DNA of 28,684 nucleotides from JBBDXI01 sp040902425 (GTDB lineage Bacteria; Planctomycetota; Phycisphaerae; Phycisphaerales; UBA1924): contig JBBDXI010000047.1 of assembly GCA_040902425.1 (NCBI GenBank), forward strand, positions 1-28,684, in the 5' to 3' direction. How positions within the stretch are numbered: the stretch's first letter is position 1; each line of letters starts with the position of its first letter. The position numbers and the translations under genes were made by a program. Under the pieces are notes generated by a model that saw only the letters and a list, made by a program, of their open reading frames with translations, ran no database searches and was not told the DNA's origin. This document shows, piece by piece, positions 7,351 through 15,125 of the stretch.

Positions 7351-8411
7351 GACGGGCTCGCCCCGGCGAACGGCGGGCGCGAGGCCGCAAACTGGTTGTT
7401 CCGCTCCGCCGCCCGGTACACCGCCCGCGTCAGGAAAGACGTGGACACCGCCGTCTCGCTCTCCCGACCCCGCACCGGCTCCTCGATCCCCCCCGGCCCC
7501 GGCAGCACCCGGTTCAGCCCCGCCATGATGCTGACCCACGTCTCGGGCATCAGCCCGTGCGCCGCCGCGGCCAGCTTCGCCGGCAGGCCGACCACGAGCT
7601 GCGCCCGGCCCCGCTCCGCCGCCCGCAGGACCCGGCGCGCCGCCTTCTCCGGGCTCATCACCAGCCCCGGCACGGAGGAGCTCAGCGCGAACCACGTGTA
7701 CTCGGCCCGGTGCCGGCCCTTGAACAGGGCGTTCACGGGGCTGCCCGTCTGCATCAGCCCGGGGAAGACGGTCGTGATGTACACCCCGTAGCGCCGGAAC
7801 TCCTCCGCCAGCGCCTCCCCCACCCCCGCCAGGGCGAACTTGCTGGCGCAGTACGGCGCCATGTGCGGGACCGCCACCTTCCCCCCGATCGAGCTGATGT
7901 TCACGATCCGCCCGCCGCCCCGCTCGCGCATCCCCGGCAGCACCGCCATGGTCGTGTACAGCGGGGCCCAGAAGTGCGTCCGCAGCGCCCGCTCGTAGTC
8001 CTCCGGGCCCATCACATCCGCCGGACCCACCGCGATCACCCCGGCGTTGTTGAACAACGCGTCGATCGGCCCCAGCCGCTGCTCCACCGTCCGGATCATC
8101 GAGCGCACCGAGTTGGCGTCGGTCAGGTCGCAGACGACGGCGAACGCCTCCTCATCGCCCCGGGCCGCCAGCTCCGCCCGCGCGCTGGCCAGCTCCACGC
8201 GGTCGCGGGCGCAGATGGCCACCCGGGCCCCGCGGCAAACCAGCTCCCGCGCCAGCACCAGCCCCAGGCCCCGCGAGCCGCCCGTCACCAGCGCCACCTT
8301 CCCGGCCCAGTCGTACGGGCGCCGGGCGCAGAAGCCCCCCGCCATCGCCGCCGCCGCCAGCACACCCACGCCCAGCCCGGCCCCCGCCACCGCCAGCGTC
8401 CTGCCCTTCAT
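7347..8411 (-). CDS. Short-chain dehydrogenase/reductase with N-terminal membrane anchor
   Basis: This is a classical SDR of 354 residues. The NAD(P)-binding TGGSRGLG is at 43-50, NNAG at 121-124, the catalytic Ser in NISS near 172-174, and YCASK gives Tyr187 and Lys191. A hydrophobic N-terminal segment (about residues 6-27) suggests a membrane anchor or an uncleaved signal. The C-terminal extension of about 100 residues (FKGRHRAEYTWFALSSSVPG ... PEKAARRVLRA) is typical of SDRs acting on lipid-like substrates, but the substrate cannot be named. The ATG at 8411 follows a GGGGGTGC stretch; an ATG four codons upstream (8423) is also possible. It is divergent from the O-methyltransferase gene and its stop overlaps that of the zinc-ribbon gene. 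Confidence 0.92.
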   Translation of the reverse strand: MKGRTLAVAGAGLGVGVLAAAAMAGGFCARRPYDWAGKVALVTGGSRGLGLVLARELVCRGARVAICARDRVELASARAELAARGDEEAFAVVCDLTDANSVRSMIRTVEQRLGPIDALFNNAGVIAVGPADVMGPEDYERALRTHFWAPLYTTMAVLPGMRERGGGRIVNISSIGGKVAVPHMAPYCASKFALAGVGEALAEEFRRYGVYITTVFPGLMQTGSPVNALFKGRHRAEYTWFALSSSVPGLVMSPEKAARRVLRAAERGRAQLVVGLPAKLAAAAHGLMPETWVSIMAGLNRVLPGPGGIEEPVRGRESETAVSTSFLTRAVYRAAERNNQFAASRPPFAGASPS

Positions 8412-8523
8412 GCGCACCCCCATGCCCGTGCCGTGCCCGTGCCTTGTGTGGACCGGGTCCCTGCCCTGCAATTGCGCCCGCCGCGAACCCCCGCGGCCAC
8501 GCGCGGGCACGGACTTCACGCCG

Positions 8524-8529
8524 TACGCT
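8524..8529 (+). promoter_or_regulatory. TACGCT -10-like box for the O-methyltransferase gene
   Basis: TACGCT ends 8 nt before the ATG at 8538, with no Shine-Dalgarno. The identical hexamer at a similar distance precedes lysS and surE. Confidence 0.5.
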
Positions 8530-8537
8530 CCCGGGCC

Positions 8538-9212
8538 ATGGAGATGACGCCGGACCGCTGGGAGTTCCTCACCCGTTACGCCGCCGAGGTCTTCGGCCGC
8601 CCCGACCACCAGCTCGCCACGCTCATGAGCCGGGCGGCGAAGGCGGGCCTGCCCGACATCGCCATCTCCCCCGACGTCGGCCGCCTGCTGAAGATGCTCG
8701 CCTCCATGACCAACGCCGGGCGCGGCGCCTCGCTCATCCTCGAACTCGGCACGCTCGCCGGCTACAGCGGCATCTGGCTCGCCCGAGCCCTGGCCCCCGG
8801 CGGCAAGCTGGTGACCATCGAGCTGGAGCCCGCGCACGCCGATTTCGCCCAGCGCGAGTTCACCGTGGCGGGCCTCGCCGGACGCGTGGAGCTCGTCCGC
8901 GGCGCCGCCCTCGAGGTCCTCCCCGCCCTCGCCGCCCGCTTCGGCGACGCCTCCGTGGATGTCGCCTTCATCGACGCCGTCAAGACCGAGTACCCCGACT
9001 ACTTCCGCCTCCTCAGGCCCCTCATCAAACCCGGCGGCCTCTTCATCGCCGACAACGCCCTGGGCTCCAACTGGACCATGGACCAGCCCCCCGGCAGCTC
9101 CCCCGAGCGCGACGCCGTGGACCGCATGAACCGGATGGTCGCCGCCGACCGCGACTTCGAGGCCGCGTGCATCATGAACCGCCAGGGCCTCGTCGTGGCG
9201 CGCCGGCTGTAG
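8538..9212 (+). CDS. SAM-dependent O-methyltransferase (catechol/caffeoyl-CoA OMT family)
   Basis: This 224-residue class I methyltransferase has no signal peptide. The SAM-binding glycine loop is ELGTLAGYSGIWLA (about 70-83), followed by KLVTIELEP, VELVRGAALEVLPAL, VAFIDAVKTEYPDYF and GGLFIADNAL. The Asp residues of FIDA and ADN match the divalent-metal ligands of the family 3 (COMT-like) group. The acceptor is unknown. The ATG at 8538 was chosen because the TACGCT box lies 8 nt upstream; MEM gives a second Met two codons on. A small membrane zinc-ribbon protein starts 48 bp downstream, and an SDR is divergently transcribed. Confidence 0.93.
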   Translation: MEMTPDRWEFLTRYAAEVFGRPDHQLATLMSRAAKAGLPDIAISPDVGRLLKMLASMTNAGRGASLILELGTLAGYSGIWLARALAPGGKLVTIELEPAHADFAQREFTVAGLAGRVELVRGAALEVLPALAARFGDASVDVAFIDAVKTEYPDYFRLLRPLIKPGGLFIADNALGSNWTMDQPPGSSPERDAVDRMNRMVAADRDFEAACIMNRQGLVVARRL

Positions 9213-9259
9213 CGCTGGTCGTAGTGCGTAGATGTCCGGGTGTTCCGAGAGCGCCGCCC

Positions 9260-9994
9260 ATGATTGACCGCCAGCCACAGCCGGTGCCCCGGACCCGCCC
9301 GCGCCTGCGCGCGCTCGCCGTGTTCGGAGTTGCGGCCGCGGCGCTGTGCACCGGTGCCGGCGTCTATCTCGCCTCGAACCCGCAGGCCGGCGGATACGCC
9401 TGGTCCGACATCCGGCCCGGCGGCCCGACGACGCACACGGCCGAATGGCACCACGTCTTTGCAAGGACCTCGACGGGCGTCGCCCTCCTTGGTCGGGTCG
9501 ACGCGGAGCCGGCGCGGTCCGTCCCGGCGGGCGCTGTGGTTCTTGGTTCCGCCGCCTTCACGGTGCGCCGGGTCTTGACCGGGTTCCCTCGTTACACACG
9601 GGTCGAGTGGACCGTCGACGCCTTCAACGTCGAGCCGGCCTCGGCCGGTCCGCCCGCGCACGACAAGCGGGCGTGGCGAGCCCTGGTGGCGGCCACCTAC
9701 GCGAACCGCGACCGCTACTACCGCTACTACGACTCCCCGCCAGGGAACGTGCTCGAGGGGGACCGCCAGGGGATCACGGTTCACCCCGGCGCGTTCGCCC
9801 TGAACGCCGCGGAACGGCTGTGGCGATCCCCCACGTGGCTCGGGGCGTGCCTTCTCGCGGCCGCGCTGCTTGCGCTCGCCCCGTCGGCCGGGCGGCTTGT
9901 GAGGCGAAGACCGCGCCCGGGACATTGCGCCGCGTGCGGCTACGACCGGCGGGGCATCCCCGCCGGCCCCTGCCCCGAGTGCGGGGCGGCGTGA
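9260..9994 (+). CDS. Two-pass membrane protein with C-terminal zinc ribbon
   Basis: This 244-residue protein has an N-terminal membrane segment (about residues 17-36, RALAVFGVAAAALCTGAG) and a beta-rich central domain of about 150 residues. A second membrane segment follows (TWLGACLLAAALLALAP, around 195-211). It ends in a ribbon, CAACGYDRRGIPAGPCPECG. The expected topology puts the centre outside and the ribbon in the cytoplasm. The ribbon is the same CxxCxYxxRG...CPECG type as at the end of the protein at 6769-7350. From general knowledge this ribbon is a frequent C-terminal tail in Phycisphaerae. No family is recognised for the central domain. It follows the O-methyltransferase by 48 bp and is probably in the same transcript. 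Confidence 0.78.
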   Translation: MIDRQPQPVPRTRPRLRALAVFGVAAAALCTGAGVYLASNPQAGGYAWSDIRPGGPTTHTAEWHHVFARTSTGVALLGRVDAEPARSVPAGAVVLGSAAFTVRRVLTGFPRYTRVEWTVDAFNVEPASAGPPAHDKRAWRALVAATYANRDRYYRYYDSPPGNVLEGDRQGITVHPGAFALNAAERLWRSPTWLGACLLAAALLALAPSAGRLVRRRPRPGHCAACGYDRRGIPAGPCPECGAA

Positions 9995-10006
9995 ACGCGG
10001 GCCCGC

Positions 10007-10951
10007 TCAGTCCTTCGGCACGTTCACCAGCGCGCTGCTCTCGATCTTCTCCCGCTTCACCTGCGCCCCCGTCTTGGGGTCCGTGATCTTGATCGTCCGC
10101 CGCACACCCATCCCGTTCAGCAGGTTGTGCGGGTACTTCTGCCGCAGCTTCCTCAGCACCGGACTCTCCACCCCCGGCGCCTGCGGGTCGAAGTCGTCCA
10201 TCCCGAACAGCCCCACCGTCACCATGCTCCGGCGCGGCCCGTGGTAGTAGTACGCCGGGTCCCCCTCCCGCCGCAGTTGCACCACCGCCTGCTCCGCCGC
10301 CTTGCGGAACTCCGCCATGTCCGCGGCCGTCGCCTCCTTCCCGTCCTCGCGGCTGTAGACGCCCACCTGCAGCGTGTACAGCACCCAGTCGCCCGTCAGC
10401 TTCCGGGCGTTGCGAAGGTCGAACTCGGGCACCGTCCCGGGGATGTCCGCCGGCGGCGAGAGGAAGCACGCCTCGAACGGGCGCTGCGGCGACCCGCCCA
10501 CCACCACCTCGATCTTCTTGATCCGGTCCAGGTCCGCCACCGCCCGCTTGTCCATCGGGCCCGTGTATTTCCCGTACGCGATCACCAGCATCTCGCCGCG
10601 CTGCTCCAGGTACGCCCCGGGCAGCCCGCCCTCCCCCTGCACCTGCCGCAGGCCGTGCGCGGCCGCATCGTTCCGGTCGTCGCCCTTGAAGGCGGCGATG
10701 ACGATGTGCCAGGAGGTGTTGCCCGCCTCGGCGACCGGCGTCTTGCGCTTCGCCGGCCCCAGGACATCGCGGGCTTCCTCGCGGAGCCGGTCCTGCTCGG
10801 ACTTGGGCGCGGGCCGCGGCGTCTGCTTCGGGGCCTGCCCGGGGGGCTTCTTCGCCGGCCCGCCGGGCATCTGGGCCAGCGCTGGGGGGCCGGCGGCGAG
10901 GGTGAGCCACCCGAACAAAGCGATCGCGGTGCGGTCAGTTTTCTTGAACAT
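10007..10951 (-). CDS. Secreted protein with SPOR-like segment, function unknown
   Basis: This 314-residue protein begins with a signal peptide (MFKKTDRTAIALFGWLTLAA, cleavage near ALA|Q), then a Pro/Lys-rich linker. Next comes a region resembling a SPOR-type alpha/beta fold: WHIVIAAFKG...DAAAHGLRQVQ...GEMLVIAYGKY. A second, similar pattern (WVLYTLQVGVYSRED...AEFRKAAEQAVVQLRREG...YYYHGPRRSMVTVGLF) suggests a duplicated module. SPOR domains bind peptidoglycan, so a periplasmic cell-wall role is possible, but that is inference. The ATG at 10951 was preferred over one 12 codons upstream because the signal peptide then starts at residue 1 and a CGGAG site lies about 9-10 nt before. It is convergent with the protein at 9260 (12-bp gap) and divergent from the FlgM-like gene. 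Confidence 0.8.
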   Translation of the reverse strand: MFKKTDRTAIALFGWLTLAAGPPALAQMPGGPAKKPPGQAPKQTPRPAPKSEQDRLREEARDVLGPAKRKTPVAEAGNTSWHIVIAAFKGDDRNDAAAHGLRQVQGEGGLPGAYLEQRGEMLVIAYGKYTGPMDKRAVADLDRIKKIEVVVGGSPQRPFEACFLSPPADIPGTVPEFDLRNARKLTGDWVLYTLQVGVYSREDGKEATAADMAEFRKAAEQAVVQLRREGDPAYYYHGPRRSMVTVGLFGMDDFDPQAPGVESPVLRKLRQKYPHNLLNGMGVRRTIKITDPKTGAQVKREKIESSALVNVPKD

Positions 10952-11194
10952 TTGGAGTCGCTCCGACCGTCGAAAAATGTCGCGCAAAGACCTCGCCTGC
11001 CCCCCTCGTCCGCCCCCCGGTTATCGATGATAAACTCTTGTGGCCCAAACGCTTGCGGGTTCCCTCCCCGGCGCTCCAAAGTTTCAAGGGTGCTTCACGG
11101 GGCGAACGATAGACAACGCCGGAGAGGCCCGACAGGTGGTTGTGGTGGAGGGTTGGCGCCCGAGGGCTAGTGGCATAAGTGGTGGAGGCTCCGT

Positions 11195-11485
11195 ATGTCT
11201 GATATCGCACCCGTGTCGGGGGTTCCCAGCGACCGCTTCGATACCGCGCCCGCGCCGGGCTACGGCCCGGCGACCCGTTCCGCCCAGCCCACGCGGCGCC
11301 CGTCCGACCGCGTCGAGCTTTCCGACCGCGCCCGCCTCCTGAGCAAGCTGAACGCCATGCCCGACATCCGCCAGGACCTCGTCGACCGCATCCGCCGCGA
11401 GATCGCGGAGGGATCGTACGACAGCGCCGAGCGCATGGACCGCGCAATTGATGCGCTGACGCAGGAGATGGGGCAGGAGGGGTAG
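11195..11485 (+). CDS. flgM: FlgM-like anti-sigma-28 factor
   Basis: This 96-residue protein has a disordered N-terminal half (Pro/Ala/Gly-rich) and a C-terminal half matching FlgM: DRVELSDRARLLSKL, then PDIRQDLVDRIRREIAEGSY and DRAIDALTQEM. In Salmonella FlgM the equivalent run is V-LSD...DI--ERV--LK-AI-NG. FlgM holds the flagellar sigma factor FliA inactive until it is exported. No other flagellar gene is in the window, so this one is an orphan here. The ATG follows GGAGG by 6 nt. A palindromic repeat lies just 3' of the stop. The main alternative is an unrelated short regulator with a FlgM-like tail. Confidence 0.75.
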   Translation: MSDIAPVSGVPSDRFDTAPAPGYGPATRSAQPTRRPSDRVELSDRARLLSKLNAMPDIRQDLVDRIRREIAEGSYDSAERMDRAIDALTQEMGQEG

Positions 11486-11510
11486 GGAAACTGGCAACCC
11501 GGGCATCCGC

Positions 11511-11550
11511 CGGGTGCCACTGCTCGCCGTCCTCGGCGCAGCAGTGGTTG
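11511..11550. repeat. GTGCCAC palindromic repeat, copy 1 (3' of flgM)
   Basis: GGGTGCCACTGCTCGCCG, the loop TCCT and CGGCGCAGCAGTGG form an imperfect hairpin with a one-base bulge (core 11517-11547). It starts 25 bp after the flgM stop. Confidence 0.8.
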
Positions 11551-11713
11551 GGCGCTGGGCGTCTGAGGGCCGGCAACGCGGTGACCCCAACCCCGTGAGC
11601 TACTCCGCCCATCGGATCGGCGGCGCTGGCGGTACGGCGTGCCTCCCGCGCGGGCCCGCCAGCTGCGCCCGGAATCCGCGGATCGAATGCCGTCGTATAC
11701 GTGGACGGACCGG

Positions 11714-11734
11714 ATCGATCTGTTCTTGATCGAT
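11714..11734. promoter_or_regulatory. Inverted repeat upstream of the secreted repeat/dockerin gene
   Basis: ATCGATC-TGTTCTT-GATCGAT is a perfect 7-bp inverted repeat, 30 bp before the start codon at 11765. It may be a regulator site. The arms are simple GATC-type sequence, so chance is possible. Confidence 0.25.
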
Positions 11735-11764
11735 GAAGGCGCCGAGCACGACCGGGAGGCAAAC

Positions 11765-13885
11765 ATGAGAACGGCGATCGGTGCGTCAGCAGCCGCGATC
11801 GCGGGATGCGCCGTGGCCGCGGGGCAGTGTCCGCCGCAGTGGGACGGCCTGGGATTGGCCTTGGCCGGGGCGGACAACGTGGTCTGGGGGAGCGTCGCCT
11901 GGGACCCGGACGGGCCGGGGCCGCAGGGGTCGATGCTGGTGCTGGCGGGGGGCTTCCGGACCATCGCAAACCTGGTGACGGGCCACGGGCTGGTAGCGTG
12001 GGATGGGCAGTCGTGGCGCGAGCTGCCGGACCCGGGTTTCACTGGCTTCTTCACCGGATCACTGGCGGTACACCAGGGGAAGCTGGTGGCGGCGGGGCGC
12101 GGGCCGGCGGGGCCGGTCGTGAGCGCCTACGACGGCACGAGCTGGACCGTTTTGGGAACAGGGCCGAACGCGGGGGAGTCGGCGTGGGCCGTGGCCGTGT
12201 ACAACGGCGAGTTGTACGCCGCCGGGTTCACTTCCTTCGCGGGCGTGAGCGGGCGCGTGGCGCGGCTGACGGCCCAGGGATGGGTGGGGCTCCCGACTCC
12301 GTTCCCGGCAATGCCGACCGCGATGACGGTCGTCGGGGGCACCCTTGCGATCGGCGGCTCGGGTGCGCTGGGCTTCTGGGACGGCGCTGCGTTGACGGTG
12401 CACGAGTCGGGAATCCTGCCTTATTCGATGATCGCGCACCAGAACGAGTTGTACGCCGGGACCTACGCGTTCCACGGCAACCCAGTGGGGCGTTGGAGCG
12501 GAGCGCAGTGGGAGTTTGCGGGTACGGGCATTGGACCTTCGTTCCAGCATGCGTATGCGTTCTGGCTCGGCTCTTACGGGGGTGATCTCTACGCGAGCGG
12601 AGACTTTGTTATTCAGGGCCCGCCCTGGGGGGCGCAACTGGCTCGCTTGAGCAACGGAGTCTGGGGCCATGTGGGCGGACGCGCCGTCTTCGGGCCGCTG
12701 ACGGAGATGAACGGGAAGCTGTACTGCCTTGCTTCGGGCTGGGACGGCGCGCAGTGGGAGGATGCATGGCCGGCGCCGAACCTGTCGGGTGAGGTCTCGT
12801 GGATCGGGGAGATCGACGGGCAGCCGTGTATCGCCGGCGGGTTCCAGATGACGGATAGCGCCGGCGCCGCCGGGCACGGGCTGGCGCGCCGGCAGGGCGA
12901 TCAATGGGCGGTCGAGACGGGTGTCCCGCTGGTTTCGCCGCGGTGCGCGATCGAGTTCGGTGGCGCGCTTTACGTCGGCGGGGCGGCCTTCATGCAGGCG
13001 TCGCTCTACCGACGAACGGGCAGCACCTGGGAGCCGCTCGATTTCGACTCCAGCCTCGCGGGGGTCGGTTCGCTGGTGGAGTGGAACGGGCTGCTGGTGG
13101 CGGGAGGGTGGTGGTACCGGAACAACACGTACGTTTCCGTGGAGTCTTCACCGGACGGCCAGGCGTGGACCCAGATGAGCCCGCCAGGCGAGGTGCTCGG
13201 GCTCATCATCCACCAGGGGCAGTTGCACGCCTACGGGCGGCCGTATAGCGGGAGCGCGTCCGTGGTGTGGCGCTATGAGAACGACCACTGGGTGCAGATG
13301 GGCGGGACCTTCAATGCCCGCGTTCAGAGCGTCAGCACCTTTGAAGGGGCGCTGCTCGCGGGCGGATCTTTCACGAGCGTCGGCGGAGTCGCGGCCGAGC
13401 GGCTGGCGCGCTGGAGCGGCACTGCCTGGGAGCCGATCGCCCCGGGCGTGCCGGGCATGGTCACGGTGGTTCGGCAGCACGGGTCGCGCCTGATCGTTGG
13501 CGGGTGGGTGCCGACCAGCGGTCCGACTCACACGATGCTGCGCGCCTGGGATGGATCGGCATGGGCCAGCCTGGCCGCGCCGGTCGCGGGCGTGGTTTCA
13601 GACGTGCGGAGCCGCCCGGATGGGCTGTGGGTCGGCGGTTCGTTCACCGCTCTTGGCGGGGCGGTGGCGCCGGGCGTAGCGCGACTGAGGACCTTCCCGT
13701 GCTACGCGAACTGTGATTGCTCACCGACGCCTCCGCTGCTGAACGTAGGGGATTTCTCCTGCTTTCTCCAGCGGTACAGCGCCGGGGACGCGTACGCCAA
13801 CTGCGACGCGAGCACAACCCCGCCGGTGCTGAACGTCGCGGACTTCGGGTGCTTCCTGATGGAGTATGCCCGCGGGTGTCCGTAG
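11765..13885 (+). CDS. Secreted propeller-like repeat protein with two C-terminal GC-type dockerin-like repeats
   Basis: This 706-residue exported protein starts with a short signal peptide (MRTAIGASAAAIAGCAVAAG). The body consists of roughly 40-50-residue repeats with the pattern L.VGG.F....G....LARW.G..W..L, as in LVLAGGFRTI...GLVAWDGQSW and LLAGGSFTSVGG...LARWSGTAWEPI. This suggests one or more beta-propellers. Residues 646-706 hold two copies of CYANCD.S..PP.LNV.DF.CFL..Y: four Cys plus Asp/Asn in calcium-loop-like positions. These are the GC-type dockerin-like modules typical of Phycisphaerae secreted proteins. Such tails are thought to attach or sort proteins at the cell surface; that role is not proved. 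The ATG at 11765 has GGGAGG 6 nt upstream. A palindromic repeat follows the stop. Confidence 0.88.
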   Translation: MRTAIGASAAAIAGCAVAAGQCPPQWDGLGLALAGADNVVWGSVAWDPDGPGPQGSMLVLAGGFRTIANLVTGHGLVAWDGQSWRELPDPGFTGFFTGSLAVHQGKLVAAGRGPAGPVVSAYDGTSWTVLGTGPNAGESAWAVAVYNGELYAAGFTSFAGVSGRVARLTAQGWVGLPTPFPAMPTAMTVVGGTLAIGGSGALGFWDGAALTVHESGILPYSMIAHQNELYAGTYAFHGNPVGRWSGAQWEFAGTGIGPSFQHAYAFWLGSYGGDLYASGDFVIQGPPWGAQLARLSNGVWGHVGGRAVFGPLTEMNGKLYCLASGWDGAQWEDAWPAPNLSGEVSWIGEIDGQPCIAGGFQMTDSAGAAGHGLARRQGDQWAVETGVPLVSPRCAIEFGGALYVGGAAFMQASLYRRTGSTWEPLDFDSSLAGVGSLVEWNGLLVAGGWWYRNNTYVSVESSPDGQAWTQMSPPGEVLGLIIHQGQLHAYGRPYSGSASVVWRYENDHWVQMGGTFNARVQSVSTFEGALLAGGSFTSVGGVAAERLARWSGTAWEPIAPGVPGMVTVVRQHGSRLIVGGWVPTSGPTHTMLRAWDGSAWASLAAPVAGVVSDVRSRPDGLWVGGSFTALGGAVAPGVARLRTFPCYANCDCSPTPPLLNVGDFSCFLQRYSAGDAYANCDASTTPPVLNVADFGCFLMEYARGCP

Positions 13886-13898
13886 CGGCCGCCGGCCG

Positions 13899-13934
13899 TG
13901 GTGCCACTGCTCGCCGTCTTCGGCGCAGCAGTGG
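13899..13934. repeat. GTGCCAC palindromic repeat, copy 2
   Basis: GGTGCCACTGCTCGCCG-TCTT-CGGCGCAGCAGTGG lies 14 bp after the dockerin-protein stop. It has the same stem as copy 1 with a TCTT loop. Confidence 0.8.
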
Positions 13935-13955
13935 TTGGGCTGCACTGTGATGCTT

Positions 13956-13995
13956 GGCACTGCTGTGCGGCGGGGACGCCGCGAGCAGTGGCACC
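13956..13995. repeat. GTGCCAC palindromic repeat, copy 3 (reverse orientation)
   Basis: This copy is inverted relative to copy 2 and 21 bp from it, just 3' of surE. The pair fills the gap between two convergent genes and could form hairpins in either transcript. Confidence 0.8.
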
Positions 13996-14000
13996 GAGGT

Positions 14001-14918
14001 TCAGCCGCCCCCCACCCGCCCGCGCCACTCCTCCAGCGACCCGTGCCTCGTCAGGTCGTACCACAGCGGCGTGACGGTGATGTGGCCCTTGAGGAGCAGG
14101 TCCACGTCGGACCCGGTCTCGGTGGCGCGAAAGTCCAGCCCGTGCCCGCTCGCCCAGTAGTACTCCAGCCCCGCCGGGCTCACCCGCCGCTCGTACTGGT
14201 CCACCAGCCCGTGCGTGTTCATCGGGCACACCCGCACCGGCGGCATCACCGCCGGGTCGCGCCGCGCATAAACCGCCCGCGGCTCCTCATCCGCCGGCCA
14301 GGTCTCCCCCGGCCCCGGCGGCGCCTCCGTCACCGGGATGTTGATGCTCAGGCACTCGTGCGGGCGCGGCAAACCCCCCGCGATCACCGCCTCGATCGCC
14401 CGGCGCGCGTGCACCGCCGCGAGGTCAAACAGCGGCCGGCCCCGCCCGATGTGCAGGCTCACCGCGATCGAGGGCACGCCCAGGAACGCCGCCTCCAGGG
14501 CCGCGGCCACCGTTCCCGAATAGATCACGTTGATCCCGCAGTTGGCCCCCGCGTTCATGCCGGAGATGACCAGGTCCGGGCGCGAGCCGGCGCCGAACTT
14601 CTCCGGCCACAGGCTGGAGATCGCCAGCTTCACGCAGTCGGCGGGGCGGGCATCCACCGCCAGCCCCTCCATCCGCTCGTTCACGCGGTGGCGGCTGACC
14701 ATCAGGGGCGAGTGGACGGTCACCCCGTGCGAGCTCGCCGATTGCACCGTGAGCGGCGCGATCGCGAGGACCACCGAGCGCGGCGAGCGGCTGGCGGTGT
14801 CCCGCCCTTGCGGCTCGGTCAGCGGCCCCTCGAACTCCGCCGCGCCCGTGAGCGCCCCGTGCAGGGCCACCAGCCCCGGCGCGTGGATGCCGTCGTCGTT
14901 GGTGAGCAGGATGCGCAC
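14001..14918 (-). CDS. surE: 5'/3'-nucleotidase SurE
   Basis: SurE is a divalent-metal phosphatase acting on nucleoside monophosphates. The 305-residue product begins MRILLTNDDGIHAPG with metal ligands Asp8-Asp9. The family signature DLVISGMNAGANCGINVIYSGTVAAALEA is present, and a C-terminal beta region ends DVDLLLKGHITVTPL. It is about 50 residues longer than E. coli SurE. Part of the excess is an insertion of about 17 residues (GPLTEPQGRDTASRSPRS) between the first strand-helix unit and the VVLAIAP strand. The E. coli DRxRSGAS loop reads LTVQSASSH. The GTG at 14918 is the only start that begins at the conserved MRILL. It has no Shine-Dalgarno but a TACGCT box 5 nt upstream. Confidence 0.93.
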   Translation of the reverse strand: MRILLTNDDGIHAPGLVALHGALTGAAEFEGPLTEPQGRDTASRSPRSVVLAIAPLTVQSASSHGVTVHSPLMVSRHRVNERMEGLAVDARPADCVKLAISSLWPEKFGAGSRPDLVISGMNAGANCGINVIYSGTVAAALEAAFLGVPSIAVSLHIGRGRPLFDLAAVHARRAIEAVIAGGLPRPHECLSINIPVTEAPPGPGETWPADEEPRAVYARRDPAVMPPVRVCPMNTHGLVDQYERRVSPAGLEYYWASGHGLDFRATETGSDVDLLLKGHITVTPLWYDLTRHGSLEEWRGRVGGG

Positions 14919-14923
14919 GCCGA

Positions 14924-14929
14924 AGCGTA
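14924..14929 (-). promoter_or_regulatory. TACGCT -10-like box for surE
   Basis: On the minus strand TACGCT ends 5 nt before the GTG of surE. It is the same hexamer as before the O-methyltransferase gene and lysS. Confidence 0.45.
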
Positions 14930-14980
14930 GCGCCACGCCGGGGTGCCACTGCCGACTCCGGGCGCCCCTGCACGTGCTCC

Positions 14981-15020
14981 GGGTGCCACTGCTCGCGGCG
15001 TCCTCGCCGCGCAGCAGTGC
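14981..15020. repeat. GTGCCAC palindromic repeat, copy 4
   Basis: GGGTGCCACTGCTCGCGGCG-TCCT-CGCCGCGCAGCAGTGC. Its inner stem (CGCGGCG/CGCCGCG) differs from copies 1 and 2 but stays complementary. Confidence 0.8.
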
Positions 15021-15030
15021 GAACGCCCGA

Positions 15031-15065
15031 CCACTGCTGAGCCGAAGACGGCGAGCAGTGGCACC
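15031..15065. repeat. GTGCCAC palindromic repeat, copy 5 (reverse orientation)
   Basis: CCACTGCTGAGCCG-AAGA-CGGCGAGCAGTGGCACC is inverted relative to copy 4 and 10 bp away, repeating the head-to-head arrangement of copies 2 and 3. Confidence 0.8.
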
Positions 15066-15080
15066 CGTGGCACCGCCCGC

Positions 15081-15125
15081 AAAACGAAAAAGCCCCGCGC
15101 TGGGGAGGCAACCAGCGCGGGGGCT
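15081..15125 (-). terminator. Intrinsic terminator on the minus strand upstream of surE
   Basis: Read on the minus strand, AGCCCCCGCGCTGG, a TTGCCTCC loop and CCAGCGCGGGGCT form a strong GC stem, followed by TTTTTCGTTTT. This is a textbook Rho-independent signal. No established minus-strand gene lies upstream of it, so it ends either an unrecognised small RNA or a leader transcript reading toward surE. Confidence 0.75.

Noticed and set aside
7347..9464. Long minus-strand frame running across the O-methyltransferase gene into the dehydrogenase
   Set aside because: Only the last 354 residues show SDR motifs. The upstream part is antisense to a clear methyltransferase.
11021..11033. TTATC-GAT-GATAA palindrome upstream of the flgM-like gene
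   Set aside because: Short arms, not positioned at a recognisable promoter, and only one copy seen. Too weak to list as an operator.
11077..11112. Possible sigma-28 promoter (CAAAGTTT ... AACGATAG) upstream of flgM
   Set aside because: Both halves resemble the consensus, but the gap is 20 nt against the usual 11, and the -10 half matches at only five of eight positions.
13899..15065. CRISPR array, because similar palindromes recur
   Set aside because: Copies are irregularly spaced, occur in both orientations, have no uniform spacers and no cas gene is nearby.
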